Assembly: GCA_017618935.1 (NCBI GenBank)
Contig: JAFZTG010000124.1
Location: forward strand, 1 to 13,409
Direction of reading: 5' to 3'
Length of the DNA stretch: 13,409 nt
DNA from: Bacteroidales bacterium
GTDB taxonomy: Bacteria > Bacteroidota > Bacteroidia > Bacteroidales > UBA1715
Shown: one piece after another, positions 1-9,328 of the stretch
Numbering within the stretch: the first letter of the stretch is position 1
How the letters are laid out: every line of letters starts with the position of its first letter
Made by a program: the position numbers and the translations under genes
Notes under the pieces: generated by a model
The model's input: only the letters and a program-made list of their open reading frames with translations
What the model was told of the DNA's origin: nothing
The model's database searches: none

Positions 1-46
1 GAAGAAACACGGTACGTTTACATAATTCCGTGATAAAAAATCGTAG

Positions 47-80
47 GGCTGTCACATTGTGGCAGCCTTTTCTTATTTTT
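47..80. terminator. Bidirectional intrinsic terminator
   Basis: A 9-bp stem (47-55 with 59-67, one G-T pair) closes a 3-base loop. A T-rich run follows at 68-80 on the plus strand, and on the minus strand the stem is followed a few bases later by a run of six T. It can therefore end the minus-strand chrA pair and also a plus-strand gene lying before the window. Bases 1-46 may hold the last codons of that gene: frame 1 runs open to a TGA at 31-33 and frame 2 to a TAA at 22-24. Too little is left to choose a frame or name it. Confidence 0.75.
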
Positions 81-100
81 CAATCTTAAAACCAACTGTT

Positions 101-640
101 TTAGAAAATTACCACTCCCAATACGCCTGAGCACGCAATTACCCACATAGGGTTCAGTTTGAAGAAATAGAGGGCGACGAACGAGGCGATGAAAATCAGT
201 GTCGTGAAGTTGTATTCGCCAAGACCGAAATCAAAGAACGATTCGGGTGTCACTAACAATAATGCAGCCGCCAAAATGAGTCCTGACAATACGGAGCGAA
301 TCCGTGAGATGACCGCTTGTACGTAGTGATTTTCTTTGTTTTTCATCAAAAAGCGTGTAACTACAAACATAAGGATGATTGACGGCAAACAAAGCGAAAT
401 GGTTGCCACCGCAGCCCCCCAGAAACCGAACACTTTGTATCCGACGAATGTAGCCGTGTTTATTGAAATTGGTCCTGGCGTCATTTGCGAAATGGCAATG
501 ATGTCGGACATTTCTTGCATGGAAAGCCACGAGAATTGTTCCACACATTCAAACTGAATCATTGAAAGCATGGCATACCCGCCGCCGAATCCGAGCAGAC
601 CGATTTTGAAAAAAACATATATGAGTTGCAATATCGTCAT
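101..640 (-). CDS. Chromate transporter family protein, second of a pair
   Basis: This 179-residue, very hydrophobic protein belongs to the short-chain ChrA (CHR) family of inner-membrane anion transporters. Short CHR proteins are usually encoded as adjacent pairs that together match one long ChrA. Visible family marks are the N-terminal glycine stretch GFGGGYAML (residues 17-25) and the motif QMTPGPISINTA (52-63), followed by about four or five further membrane segments. The reading frame is open further upstream to 841, but the start at 640 is preferred. It places the first membrane segment at residues 4-18, as in its partner, and its ATG overlaps the partner's TGA by 4 bases (ATGA), so the two are probably translationally coupled. 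Family assignment is firm. Chromate as the natural substrate is not, because many CHR homologues have no shown link to chromate. Confidence 0.88.
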   Translation of the reverse strand: MTILQLIYVFFKIGLLGFGGGYAMLSMIQFECVEQFSWLSMQEMSDIIAISQMTPGPISINTATFVGYKVFGFWGAAVATISLCLPSIILMFVVTRFLMKNKENHYVQAVISRIRSVLSGLILAAALLLVTPESFFDFGLGEYNFTTLIFIASFVALYFFKLNPMWVIACSGVLGVVIF

Positions 641-1191
641 TCTGATTTTTTCTGTTTGTTGAACGAATACATTTCTATCGCAATTGCACATACAAAAGCA
701 ATGAGAATAATGAGGATTGGCGATATTTTGAGCCACCAAATGGCGAATGCAGCCACGAACGGAATCCAAATCGTTTTCCACGAAGTCTTTTTGTTGAAAA
801 GCAATTTTACGGCAGGAACTAGAATCAGTGCAATCACACAAGGACGAATCCCCTTGAAAATACGTTCGACAATCGCATTTTCTTTGAACGAGGTGAAAAA
901 TATGGCAATAAGCAAAATAGTGATGAACGAGGGGAGTGCCGCACCCAATACTGAAACCATGGCTCCTCGTCTTCCACGTAGTTTATAGCCGACGTAAAGC
1001 GCTGTGTTTATGGCAAATACGCCAGGGAGGGCCTGCACTAACGAAATCAGGTCCCAAAATTCTTCTTTGTCAATGTATTTCCGTTTGGTCACAATCTGAG
1101 ATTCGACCATAGAAAGCATTGCATAGCCACCCCCAAGAGTGAATGCCCCTATCTTGAAAAAAATGATAAATAACTCTCTCAAACGAATCAT
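637..1191 (-). CDS. Chromate transporter family protein, first of a pair
   Basis: This 184-residue partner of the downstream ChrA-family gene is likewise a hydrophobic CHR half-protein. It shows GGGYAMLSMVE at residues 20-30 and the second family motif as QALPGVFAINTA at 53-64. Here the second proline of the usual PGP is a valine (P56, G57, V58), whereas the partner keeps PGP. Membrane segments are likely near residues 5-20, 48-68, 76-100, 115-132 and 142-172, with a short basic C-terminal tail. The pair is transcribed away from gyrB. The ATG at 1191 lies only 4 bases from a perfect TAnnTTTG element, so the message may have almost no leader. An upstream alternative start is not evident. Known family role: membrane anion transport, classically chromate efflux or sulfate-related exchange. 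The substrate here is unknown. Confidence 0.88.
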   Translation of the reverse strand: MIRLRELFIIFFKIGAFTLGGGYAMLSMVESQIVTKRKYIDKEEFWDLISLVQALPGVFAINTALYVGYKLRGRRGAMVSVLGAALPSFITILLIAIFFTSFKENAIVERIFKGIRPCVIALILVPAVKLLFNKKTSWKTIWIPFVAAFAIWWLKISPILIILIAFVCAIAIEMYSFNKQKKSE

Positions 1192-1195
1192 AGTG

Positions 1196-1203
1196 CAAAA
1201 GTA
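1196..1203 (-). promoter_or_regulatory. Candidate -7 promoter element of the chrA pair
   Basis: Read on the minus strand this is TACTTTTG, a full match to the Bacteroidetes -7 element TAnnTTTG. It sits just 4 bases before the chrA start codon. No TTTG is present at the expected -33 spacing, where only a T-rich stretch is seen, so the call is tentative. If used, transcription would begin at or within a few bases of the ATG. Confidence 0.3.
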
Positions 1204-1218
1204 AAAAACATACGAACG

Positions 1219-1240
1219 TGTTAATAAAAATTGTTAATAA
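1219..1240. repeat. Short direct repeat in the chrA-gyrB divergent region
   Basis: The 9-mer TGTTAATAA occurs twice, at 1219-1227 and 1232-1240, with starts 13 bases apart. It lies where the -33 region of the chrA promoter would be. Such a direct repeat can be a regulator site, but in AT-rich intergenic DNA it may be chance. No regulator gene is adjacent. The rest of this 176-base intergenic region holds only the promoter candidates. Confidence 0.25.
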
Positions 1241-1285
1241 CTTTTCATTTCTTGCTATGAAAAAACGAAAGTCAAAAACTTGTTT

Positions 1286-1316
1286 TTTGTATTTTCGCTT
1301 GCATTTCCTATAAAAG
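1286..1316 (+). promoter_or_regulatory. Candidate gyrB-dnaN promoter
   Basis: TTTG at 1286-1289 is followed after exactly 19 bases by TATAAAAG at 1309-1316. The spacing is right for a Bacteroidetes promoter (TTTG, about 19-21 bases, TAnnTTTG), but the second box keeps only TA and the final G of the consensus. It would give a leader of about 45 A/T-rich bases before the gyrB ATG at 1368. Confidence 0.35.
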
Positions 1317-1361
1317 GGAATTGTAAATATTTAAGTAATTGAAAATTATAGGATTAAATAA

Positions 1362-3320
<1,959 letters not shown>

Positions 3321-3350
3321 TTTAGTCACTAATAATTTAAACTTAACAAT

Positions 3351-4484
3351 ATGGAATTTATCGTATCATCAGCAGATTTGTTAGCACAGTTAAACACCAT
3401 TAAAGGGGTGATTAGCTCTAAAAATACAATGGCTATCTTGGACAACTTCTTGTTTACCTTGGATGGTAACACGTTGAAAATAGAGGCAACCGACTTGGAA
3501 ACTCGTCTGGAGGCACGCATGACGTTGGACAACGTGAAAGGTGGTGGCGTGGTTGCTATCGACGCAAAGAAATTGGTTGAGATTTTAAGTTCGTATTCCG
3601 ATGAACCACTTACGTTTAAGATTGATTTGACTGCATACAAGGTTGATATTCTTTCGGCAAGTGGTGGCTGTCATATTCCAGCTGTTTCGGGCGAAGATTT
3701 CCCAAAAACGATGCCTCTTTCCGATACAGAAGACAATCCGAAAGTTTCGTTCTCGGTTTCTCCTTCGGTGTTGCAAAAAGGTTTGGCAAGCGTCGTGTTT
3801 GCTACGGCAGACGACGAAACTCGTCCTATCTTGACTGGTATTTTATGCGAGTTGACAAACGAACATTTTAGAATGGTGGCAACCGATTCTCACAAATTGG
3901 CACGCTACACTCGTACTGACGTGAAAAGCGAGAAAAATGCTTCGTTCATTTTGCCTAAAAAACCTGCAAGTTTGTTGAAGGGCATTTTGGCAAAGGAATC
4001 AAATGACGTACTTGTTGAATTTGACTCAAAACAATTGGTTTTGACAATGTCGTCATACGTGTTGGGTTGCCGTCTGATTGAAGGTCGTTATCCGAATTAT
4101 GCAGCAGTAATCCCAAGCGAAAATCCTTGCAAATTGTTGATTAACAAAGATGAGTTCGCAAAGAAACTACATCGTGTTTCGTTGTTCTCAAACCCTGCAA
4201 ATAATTTGACTCGTTTGGAAATGAGCGGCTCTCGTTTGTTGATCTCTGCACAAAACATTGACTTTGCAAGTTCAGCAAAAGAAGAATTGTCGTGCCGTTA
4301 TGAAGGCGACGAAATGCAAATCGGTTTCAAATCAAAATTCTTGGAAACTATTTTGAATAACATCAATAGCGAGGAAGTTGGTTTGGAGATGTCCGACCCG
4401 ATGCGTGCAAGTTTGATTATTCCTGTTGATAAGGATGATGAGAACGAAGACGTGTTGATGTTGTTGATGCCAATGCAGATTTAA
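3351..4484 (+). CDS. dnaN: DNA polymerase III beta subunit (sliding clamp)
   Basis: This is the ring-shaped processivity clamp that tethers replicative polymerase and repair proteins to DNA. The length of 377 residues fits the three repeated clamp domains (about 1-121, 122-245 and 246-377). The N-terminus, the segment around VSGEDFP in domain 1, the RPILTGI stretch in domain 2 and GRYPNY at the domain 2-3 junction are family hallmarks. The C-terminus ends MPMQI, close to the usual MPM(R/K)L tail that forms part of the protein-binding pocket. The gene lies directly after gyrB. dnaA and recF, its classical neighbours, are not in the window. A strong terminator follows. Identification is secure. 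Confidence 0.97.
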   Translation: MEFIVSSADLLAQLNTIKGVISSKNTMAILDNFLFTLDGNTLKIEATDLETRLEARMTLDNVKGGGVVAIDAKKLVEILSSYSDEPLTFKIDLTAYKVDILSASGGCHIPAVSGEDFPKTMPLSDTEDNPKVSFSVSPSVLQKGLASVVFATADDETRPILTGILCELTNEHFRMVATDSHKLARYTRTDVKSEKNASFILPKKPASLLKGILAKESNDVLVEFDSKQLVLTMSSYVLGCRLIEGRYPNYAAVIPSENPCKLLINKDEFAKKLHRVSLFSNPANNLTRLEMSGSRLLISAQNIDFASSAKEELSCRYEGDEMQIGFKSKFLETILNNINSEEVGLEMSDPMRASLIIPVDKDDENEDVLMLLMPMQI

Positions 4485-4505
4485 TGCGTAATATTAGTAA
4501 AACCC

Positions 4506-4540
4506 AAGAGTGACGAGATTTCGTCACTCTTTTTATTTTA
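4506..4540 (+). terminator. Intrinsic terminator after dnaN
   Basis: A perfect 11-bp stem (4506-4516 with 4521-4531) closes the 4-base loop GATT and is followed by a T-rich tail to 4540. It ends the gyrB-dnaN unit. It stops only 7 bases before the next start codon, which leaves no room for a separate promoter downstream of it. The next genes must depend on read-through or on a promoter inside dnaN or overlapping the hairpin. Confidence 0.88.
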
Positions 4541-4547
4541 TAACACT

Positions 4548-5315
4548 ATGAAATTACAGTTACAAAAACCAATTGCTTTCTTCGATTTGGAAACCACGGG
4601 AATTGACGTGGGAAAAGACAAAATCGTGGAAATTTCCATTTTGAAAGTTATGCCCAATGGCGACGAAAACGCCATAACTCGTCGGGTGAATCCCGAAATG
4701 CACATTCCCGAAACGGCAACGGCTGTTCATCATATTACCGATGCCGATGTGGCTAACGCACCTACGTTTGCCCAAATAGCAAAGGAGATAGCAAATATGC
4801 TTCAAGATTGCGACATTGCTGGATACAATTCCAACAAGTTCGACGTTCCTCTTTTGGCAGAAGAATTTTCTCGTGCAAACGTTGAGTTTGACTGGTCAAA
4901 ACGGAAATTTATCGATGTTCACGTGTTGTATCTGAAAAAAGAACCTCGCACACTTTCGGCAGCATATAAATTTTATTGCAAAAAAGACTTGGAAGGCGCT
5001 CACGCCGCCGATGCCGATACGTATGCTACATACGAGGTTTTGCAGGCACAACTCGATAAATATCCAGACATTCAAAACAATGTGGAATTTTTGAGCGAAT
5101 ACACTCATCATACCAATAATGTTGATTTTGCGGGAAGAATTATCTATAACGAGAAAAAACAGGAAGTGTTCAATTTTGGTAAATACAAAGGACAACTGGT
5201 TAGCGACGTGTTCTGTAAAGATCCGAGTTACTATAGTTGGATGATGAACGGCGACTTTCTGACGAATACAAAACAAGTAATAACGGCAATAAAACTGCGC
5301 ACATTCGGAAAATAG
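4548..5315 (+). CDS. DnaQ-like 3'-5' exonuclease (DEDDh family)
   Basis: This 255-residue exonuclease of the DNA polymerase III epsilon type is expected to remove nucleotides from DNA 3' ends. The catalytic set is complete: D13 and E15 in FDLETTG (motif I), D99 in YNSNKFD (motif II), and H152 with D157 in the H-x4-D arrangement (motif III), which makes it DEDDh. After the nuclease domain (about 6-170), residues 206-240 (VFNFGKYKGQLVSD and the following aromatic stretch) resemble the small FGKYKG domain seen at the C-terminus of some DnaQ-like nucleases, such as ExoX relatives and DUF3820 proteins. It lies 63 bases after dnaN, beyond a terminator. It may act as proofreading subunit or as a repair nuclease. 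The sequence does not separate these. Its TAG stop shares a base with the GTG start of the next gene. Confidence 0.9.
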   Translation: MKLQLQKPIAFFDLETTGIDVGKDKIVEISILKVMPNGDENAITRRVNPEMHIPETATAVHHITDADVANAPTFAQIAKEIANMLQDCDIAGYNSNKFDVPLLAEEFSRANVEFDWSKRKFIDVHVLYLKKEPRTLSAAYKFYCKKDLEGAHAADADTYATYEVLQAQLDKYPDIQNNVEFLSEYTHHTNNVDFAGRIIYNEKKQEVFNFGKYKGQLVSDVFCKDPSYYSWMMNGDFLTNTKQVITAIKLRTFGK

Positions 5316-5887
5316 TGAAGATTCTTGCATTGGAATATGGGCACACGGTGTCAAGCCTTGATGAATCAATGGCTTGCTATCCCGATTCTACGCTGATTCG
5401 TAACAATGATGATTTTTATATTCCTAATTTCTCAAAACAAATTGTTGCATACGTCGGTATGTATCTGCAATTCAATAAGATAGGAAAGTGTATAGAACCT
5501 CGTTTTGCCCAGCGATATTTTTCGGAATGTGGTTGTGCCATAAAGTTTTTTGCCGCCGATGTGATTGAACGCAATAAATGTAATGGCACGGCGACAGATA
5601 TTGCACGCTGTTTCGATTCCTCGTTGGCGATAAGTAATGATAAAATCACATTCGAGAATCGGCAGTTAGATTTTGTCGCGAAATTGAATGGTAAACCGTT
5701 AGATTGCGATGTCGATGTGCTTTCTCGCATTCACGAATCGATAGCTACAGCGACAAAGTATTTTATGGTGAAAATCGGGGATTTATTTTTTGTGCCGTTG
5801 GTGCAAGTTCCGGTAAGTGTTACTATTGGCGACGTTTTTGACGTGTCGTTGCAGGGAAAACAATTATTGACGTGTACGGTGCGATAA
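5315..5887 (+). CDS. Degenerate fumarylacetoacetate hydrolase (FAH) fold protein
   Basis: This 190-residue protein resembles the short FAH-family proteins of Bacteroidetes along its length, in the segments MKILAL, PDSTLIRNN, GKCIEPRFAQRYF, CFDSSLAIS and TIGDVFDVSLQGK. The start is taken as GTG at 5315. It overlaps the exonuclease TAG by one base and gives the MKI N-terminus normal for the family. The frame is also open from an ATG at 5237, but that would lie inside the exonuclease gene. Enzymes of this family bind a divalent metal with two glutamates (E-x-E) and an aspartate. The aligned positions here are Y46, G48 and K77. The usual TGTPxGVG loop near the C-terminus is also replaced, by VPLVQVPV (160-167). 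I infer that the fold is kept but the hydrolase or decarboxylase chemistry is lost. The alignment was done from memory, so residue pairing is approximate. Confidence 0.75.
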   Translation: MKILALEYGHTVSSLDESMACYPDSTLIRNNDDFYIPNFSKQIVAYVGMYLQFNKIGKCIEPRFAQRYFSECGCAIKFFAADVIERNKCNGTATDIARCFDSSLAISNDKITFENRQLDFVAKLNGKPLDCDVDVLSRIHESIATATKYFMVKIGDLFFVPLVQVPVSVTIGDVFDVSLQGKQLLTCTVR

Positions 5888-5896
5888 ACAAAAAAA

Positions 5897-5903
5897 GGGA
5901 GGA
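5897..5903 (+). promoter_or_regulatory. Shine-Dalgarno-like site before the DUF2461 gene
   Basis: GGGAGGA lies 3 bases before the ATG at 5907. Purine-rich sites this complementary to 16S rRNA are uncommon in Bacteroidetes, and no other gene in this window shows one. The short spacing makes its use uncertain, but it supports the chosen start. Confidence 0.4.
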
Positions 5904-5906
5904 CTT

Positions 5907-6572
5907 ATGCTACAGACGGTTTGGAATTTTTTAGAAGAATTGTCGGAAAACAACAATAAGATTTGGTTTGATGCGCACAAGGATTTGTATAAGGAAGCGT
6001 TGGCAGAAGCCCAAAATTTTGCCGAATCGTTGATTGTCGGTATTTCTAAATTTGACAAATCAGTTTCAAATTTGACCGTCAAAGATTGTACATATAGAAT
6101 TTATCGCGATTTACGATTTTCATTAGATAAAACGCCTTACAAAACACACTGGGGTGTATATGTGTGTCTGCAAGGTAAGAAAAGTGGTAATGCAGGCTAC
6201 TATCTTCATATTGAACCCAAAGCGGAATGTATGCTTGTTTCGGGATTGTATATGCCATCGCCACATGCGTTGAGAAGTGTCCGTGAAGAAATTATGTGTA
6301 ACGGTGCCGAATTTGACAAGGCAATCAAAGCGTGCAAAGGATTTGAACTAGACTGGTCGAATGCGTTAAAACGTACACCACAAGGGTGGAATGGTACCGA
6401 TGAATTTGCCGAATATTATAAATTACGTGATTTTGATGTCGTACAGTCTATTACAAAAGAACAAATATTTGATAACCATTTCTTAGACTTTGTATTGGCT
6501 GAGTTTAAGAAAACATACTCCTTAATTGAAATTCTAAATCGTTGCGTGACGTTTGCGAATGATAATTATTAA
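5907..6572 (+). CDS. DUF2461 family protein
   Basis: This 221-residue protein of unknown function matches the DUF2461 (TIGR02453) family in length and in its main motifs. These are NNNKIWF (15-21), the basic core YRIYRDLRFSLDKTPYKTHWG (63-83), GKKSGNAGYYLHIEP (90-104) and GLYMPSP (113-119). No signal peptide or membrane segment is seen, so it is probably cytosolic. The gene starts 19 bases after the FAH-fold gene and ends before a shared terminator. It is likely the last gene of the exonuclease operon. The basic, aromatic core could bind a nucleotide or nucleic acid, but that is a guess. No enzymatic role is established for the family as far as I know. Confidence 0.88.
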   Translation: MLQTVWNFLEELSENNNKIWFDAHKDLYKEALAEAQNFAESLIVGISKFDKSVSNLTVKDCTYRIYRDLRFSLDKTPYKTHWGVYVCLQGKKSGNAGYYLHIEPKAECMLVSGLYMPSPHALRSVREEIMCNGAEFDKAIKACKGFELDWSNALKRTPQGWNGTDEFAEYYKLRDFDVVQSITKEQIFDNHFLDFVLAEFKKTYSLIEILNRCVTFANDNY

Positions 6573-6620
6573 TATCCAAAGAGTCACCATTCGTACTTGC
6601 TGATAATAATATCTAATAAC

Positions 6621-6655
6621 AAAAAAAGACTGCCAATTTTGACAGTCTTTTTTTG
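6621..6655. terminator. Bidirectional terminator between convergent operons
   Basis: Stem arms with AAAAAAAGACTG on the left and CAGTCTTTTTTT on the right, plus a short inner extension after one mismatch, give a hairpin with an A run before it and a T run after it. It works on both strands. It ends the exonuclease-FAH-DUF2461 operon on the plus strand and the four-gene operon on the minus strand, whose last stop codon is at 6682. Between 6573 and 6620 nothing else is seen. Confidence 0.85.
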
Positions 6656-6681
6656 TTGTTTTGTACCAGAGATTCTGTAAT

Positions 6682-8664
6682 TTATTTTGCATCTGCCACA
6701 AGTCTATTCAGCGCATCTATAAACAATTGAGGATCACTTGTACGAGTGTTGCTGTATGAATACATTTCGTTAAACTCGTTTTGATATGAGAACACCGAAG
6801 GATCTCCATTGTTTGGCAAAGCGATATAGACAGGTTCCGATTCTCCTTGAATCTTTATAGATATGGCATCACCTTCTTTGTTCACACTACGAATGTCTCG
6901 ATAAAAGATGTTTGTCGTATCGCACGATTCAATCTCATTGCTGACTGTATCCCAATAATTATACAAAATGGTTAGCTTGTCACGTTGCGGAATAGCGATA
7001 CTATAGTATATTCGATCCAACATGTCGCTTGGTTCGTCAGACTCGTTTCCATCTGCGTCTTTATCGTCGAAATAGTTCACAAACAAAATCTTACCTGCCA
7101 TATTCGTTTCATCTATGTGGTTTTCTCGCAATGCCTTGCCAACAGGGTCACCAGTACGTTCCAAAACTGGATCGTTTCCGTTTTTTGAAAGATAATGCTG
7201 ACAGAATTGTATGTAATCTTGAATCGAAGCTCGCCCTCGTTCCCACATTAGATAATCTTCTTTATATTTATTCTGACGATTAATATTTTCAGAATTAATA
7301 TAACTTCGCTCGTGGGCGGTTGCTATAAATCTGCCAATGATAATAAGCAAACCAAGAATCAATGGCCAGATTTCAATTAACAGGAATGCATAGCCATAGA
7401 TTGAATCTTCCGTTCCGCATAGTTCTACCACATTTTGCATTTCTTCCTCTGTCGGCTTACCGAAGTGACTCTTCGTTTTACCCAAGGAATCCAAGGATTT
7501 ATAGGCATAAACTACTTTCGTCGCATAAAACAAGCTATCCTTTTCTGCACGTTGGGCCGCTTTAGTAATGCTGTCGTTCCGTAATTTTTCCAATAATTCT
7601 TTACGTTGTGCTTTTGTCTTCTTAGTTGTTCCGTACAATTCCTGATATTCTTGTACAACGGTCACAGTGTCGGGGGCTGTTATTTTCAGATCCAATGTAG
7701 GGTCCCAAGATTTTTTCCCGTTGCAACTGATAAACATCTCCCAGATAATCAACACAATCAAAGAAGCAATTCCTATTTTTATAATGCTGAAAATAGGCCA
7801 AAACGGTTTATCAAGCCACGCGGGTTTCGTAGGTTCGTATAAATTGTCGAAAAACTCTTGTCGTTTTGATTCGTCGGCAAGGGCAAGAATACAGCTGTCA
7901 GGATCGTGCGGGTTTGAAAAAGCCATATCGTTTTTCCTGCCAATCTTACCAGAATACCAATAACGCGACTGATTGAAGCGACCTTGTCTGCTTTCGTCAC
8001 TTTCGCGTTTTCCCGTCCTAATTTCCTCAAGCCAGTCATAACATTGTCGGTCAACATCGCGACTTATCTTGACGTGTTCTTGTATTTCCTTTACGTCATC
8101 GGATTCCGAAGGCATTTTGCGGATTTTGTCCATTATTTCTACTGGCGATTCACCTTTGAATTGTAATCCCGATGAAGCATAGGATTGACGAAGCACCATA
8201 AGAAGAATAAGGTATTTCCGCTTCGCCTGCATTTTCGACGCAGTATGGAGCCATTGCTCAATTCTGTCAACAACATCTTTCTTTATGTGTCGTGGATTTT
8301 CTCCTTCGAACAAAGATAGAGCATAATAGTAGTAGGTATCGGGTTCAAGCGGATTTTGGTCAACTGCTTGTTTGAAATTTCTTTGTGCCAACTCGTAATT
8401 GTTAAGACTCAAATAGAGTAAGCCCATAGCGTACAATGCGTTGGTGTCTTTCGGATTCTCCTCGGCTTGTTGCTTGAATGCGTCAATATACTCCTTTGCC
8501 ATTGCTGGCGAGAAGGAGAGTGGATTGATAGTTTCCTCTTGTACGTTGACAATTTCGTTGACCTGTTTACACTTTGGACATTTTACTCTGCCGTCTTCTG
8601 CTTTGGACAAGTCCAAGGCAAATCCACAATTTTTACATTTTTTTATTGTAACACTTGCTGACAT
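6682..8664 (-). CDS. Zinc-ribbon and TPR membrane protein of unknown function
   Basis: The protein is 660 residues long and not recognised as a named family. It begins with a zinc ribbon (C10 and C13 with C29 and C32). A TPR-like helical repeat region follows at about 52-170, with the best unit at 73-105 around ALYAMGLLYLSLNNYELA. Two membrane segments lie near 289-313 and 424-447. The roughly 110-residue stretch between them is probably outside the cytosol and has a charged helical part (345-380) and two cysteines, C314 and C416. A cytosolic C-terminal part of about 210 residues ends (585-655) in strands followed by a helix, with a look of bacterial PH-like domains; that last point is only an impression. 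It is the last gene of the four-gene operon, and its ATG lies 1 base after the stop of the preceding gene. The TPRs suggest binding of a protein partner. No catalytic motif is visible. Confidence 0.85.
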   Translation of the reverse strand: MSASVTIKKCKNCGFALDLSKAEDGRVKCPKCKQVNEIVNVQEETINPLSFSPAMAKEYIDAFKQQAEENPKDTNALYAMGLLYLSLNNYELAQRNFKQAVDQNPLEPDTYYYYALSLFEGENPRHIKKDVVDRIEQWLHTASKMQAKRKYLILLMVLRQSYASSGLQFKGESPVEIMDKIRKMPSESDDVKEIQEHVKISRDVDRQCYDWLEEIRTGKRESDESRQGRFNQSRYWYSGKIGRKNDMAFSNPHDPDSCILALADESKRQEFFDNLYEPTKPAWLDKPFWPIFSIIKIGIASLIVLIIWEMFISCNGKKSWDPTLDLKITAPDTVTVVQEYQELYGTTKKTKAQRKELLEKLRNDSITKAAQRAEKDSLFYATKVVYAYKSLDSLGKTKSHFGKPTEEEMQNVVELCGTEDSIYGYAFLLIEIWPLILGLLIIIGRFIATAHERSYINSENINRQNKYKEDYLMWERGRASIQDYIQFCQHYLSKNGNDPVLERTGDPVGKALRENHIDETNMAGKILFVNYFDDKDADGNESDEPSDMLDRIYYSIAIPQRDKLTILYNYWDTVSNEIESCDTTNIFYRDIRSVNKEGDAISIKIQGESEPVYIALPNNGDPSVFSYQNEFNEMYSYSNTRTSDPQLFIDALNRLVADAK

Positions 8665-8665
8665 A

Positions 8666-9322
8666 TTACATTGTTGTTTTTAGGTTTTTAATTTCCGTCA
8701 TTAAATAATCGTAATCGTGTGATGGAACGGATTCTATATACGCACGTAATTGTTCGGCACTTGCGTCACTTAATCGAGATGGTGAGATTGAATCAATTTC
8801 CTGCATCAAACGGGTTTTCTGCGTTTGTGACAAATTTTCAGCTTTACCTAATGCCGATTTCATAAGATTGGAAAAATTGATAATTTGGCGATTGTTTTGT
8901 TGCAAATGTTCCATGTTTTGTTTGTGCGTGGAATCTGCCTCTACAAGGAATATTGCAGGGACTATCCATACGAGCGTAATAATTACGAGAATTGCAATGT
9001 ACCATTTCAGCCCGATAGGAACGCCCAATGTTACCAATAACGAATAAAACACCATAATGGCAACGCCAGCAATAATGTAATAACTGCCATACATTCCCAC
9101 TGCTATGCTTGCAAGCGACGACACATCTTTGGTGTCGCTTTTGCGTACCCAGATGAGCCATCCGAACAAGCAGGTTTCCAAGAATAATGTATATACTAAA
9201 TTTATCCAAAACAATGCTCCTGCTTCTTCGGGCATAAATGCAAAAAATAACGCTATTGTCACCACGTAAATCACGATGGGCAATACCACTTCTGAAATAA
9301 TTGAAATACGTTTTGTTGCCAT
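8666..9322 (-). CDS. Polytopic membrane protein of unknown function
   Basis: This 218-residue protein has about four membrane segments, near residues 12-30, 36-58, 72-99 and 106-127. The third is long and could be two close helices. A soluble C-terminal tail of about 90 residues is rich in Gln, Asn and Ser and probably helical. No cysteine pairs, catalytic motif or family signature is recognised. It is packed between the EF-Tu-like GTPase gene, 6 bases upstream, and the zinc-ribbon/TPR gene, 1 base downstream. It is therefore almost certainly made together with them and may be the membrane hub of the system. The tail could be the contact site for the GTPase or SPFH partner. That is inference from gene order only. 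Confidence 0.83.
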   Translation of the reverse strand: MATKRISIISEVVLPIVIYVVTIALFFAFMPEEAGALFWINLVYTLFLETCLFGWLIWVRKSDTKDVSSLASIAVGMYGSYYIIAGVAIMVFYSLLVTLGVPIGLKWYIAILVIITLVWIVPAIFLVEADSTHKQNMEHLQQNNRQIINFSNLMKSALGKAENLSQTQKTRLMQEIDSISPSRLSDASAEQLRAYIESVPSHDYDYLMTEIKNLKTTM

Positions 9323-9328
9323 AGTTTT

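Noticed and set aside
1..46. Possible 3' end of a plus-strand gene entering the window
   Set aside because: Two frames end before the terminator (stops at 22-24 and 31-33), but 7 to 10 codons are too few to identify or choose one.
641..841. Upstream extension of the second chrA gene (67 extra residues)
   Set aside because: The extension lies wholly inside the other chrA gene, is cysteine-rich and unlike a CHR protein. The ATG at 640 with the ATGA overlap fits the family N-terminus.
5237..5314. ATG start for the FAH-fold gene inside the exonuclease gene
   Set aside because: It would overlap the exonuclease by 79 bases and add 26 polar residues absent from the family. The GTG at 5315 gives the usual MKI start.
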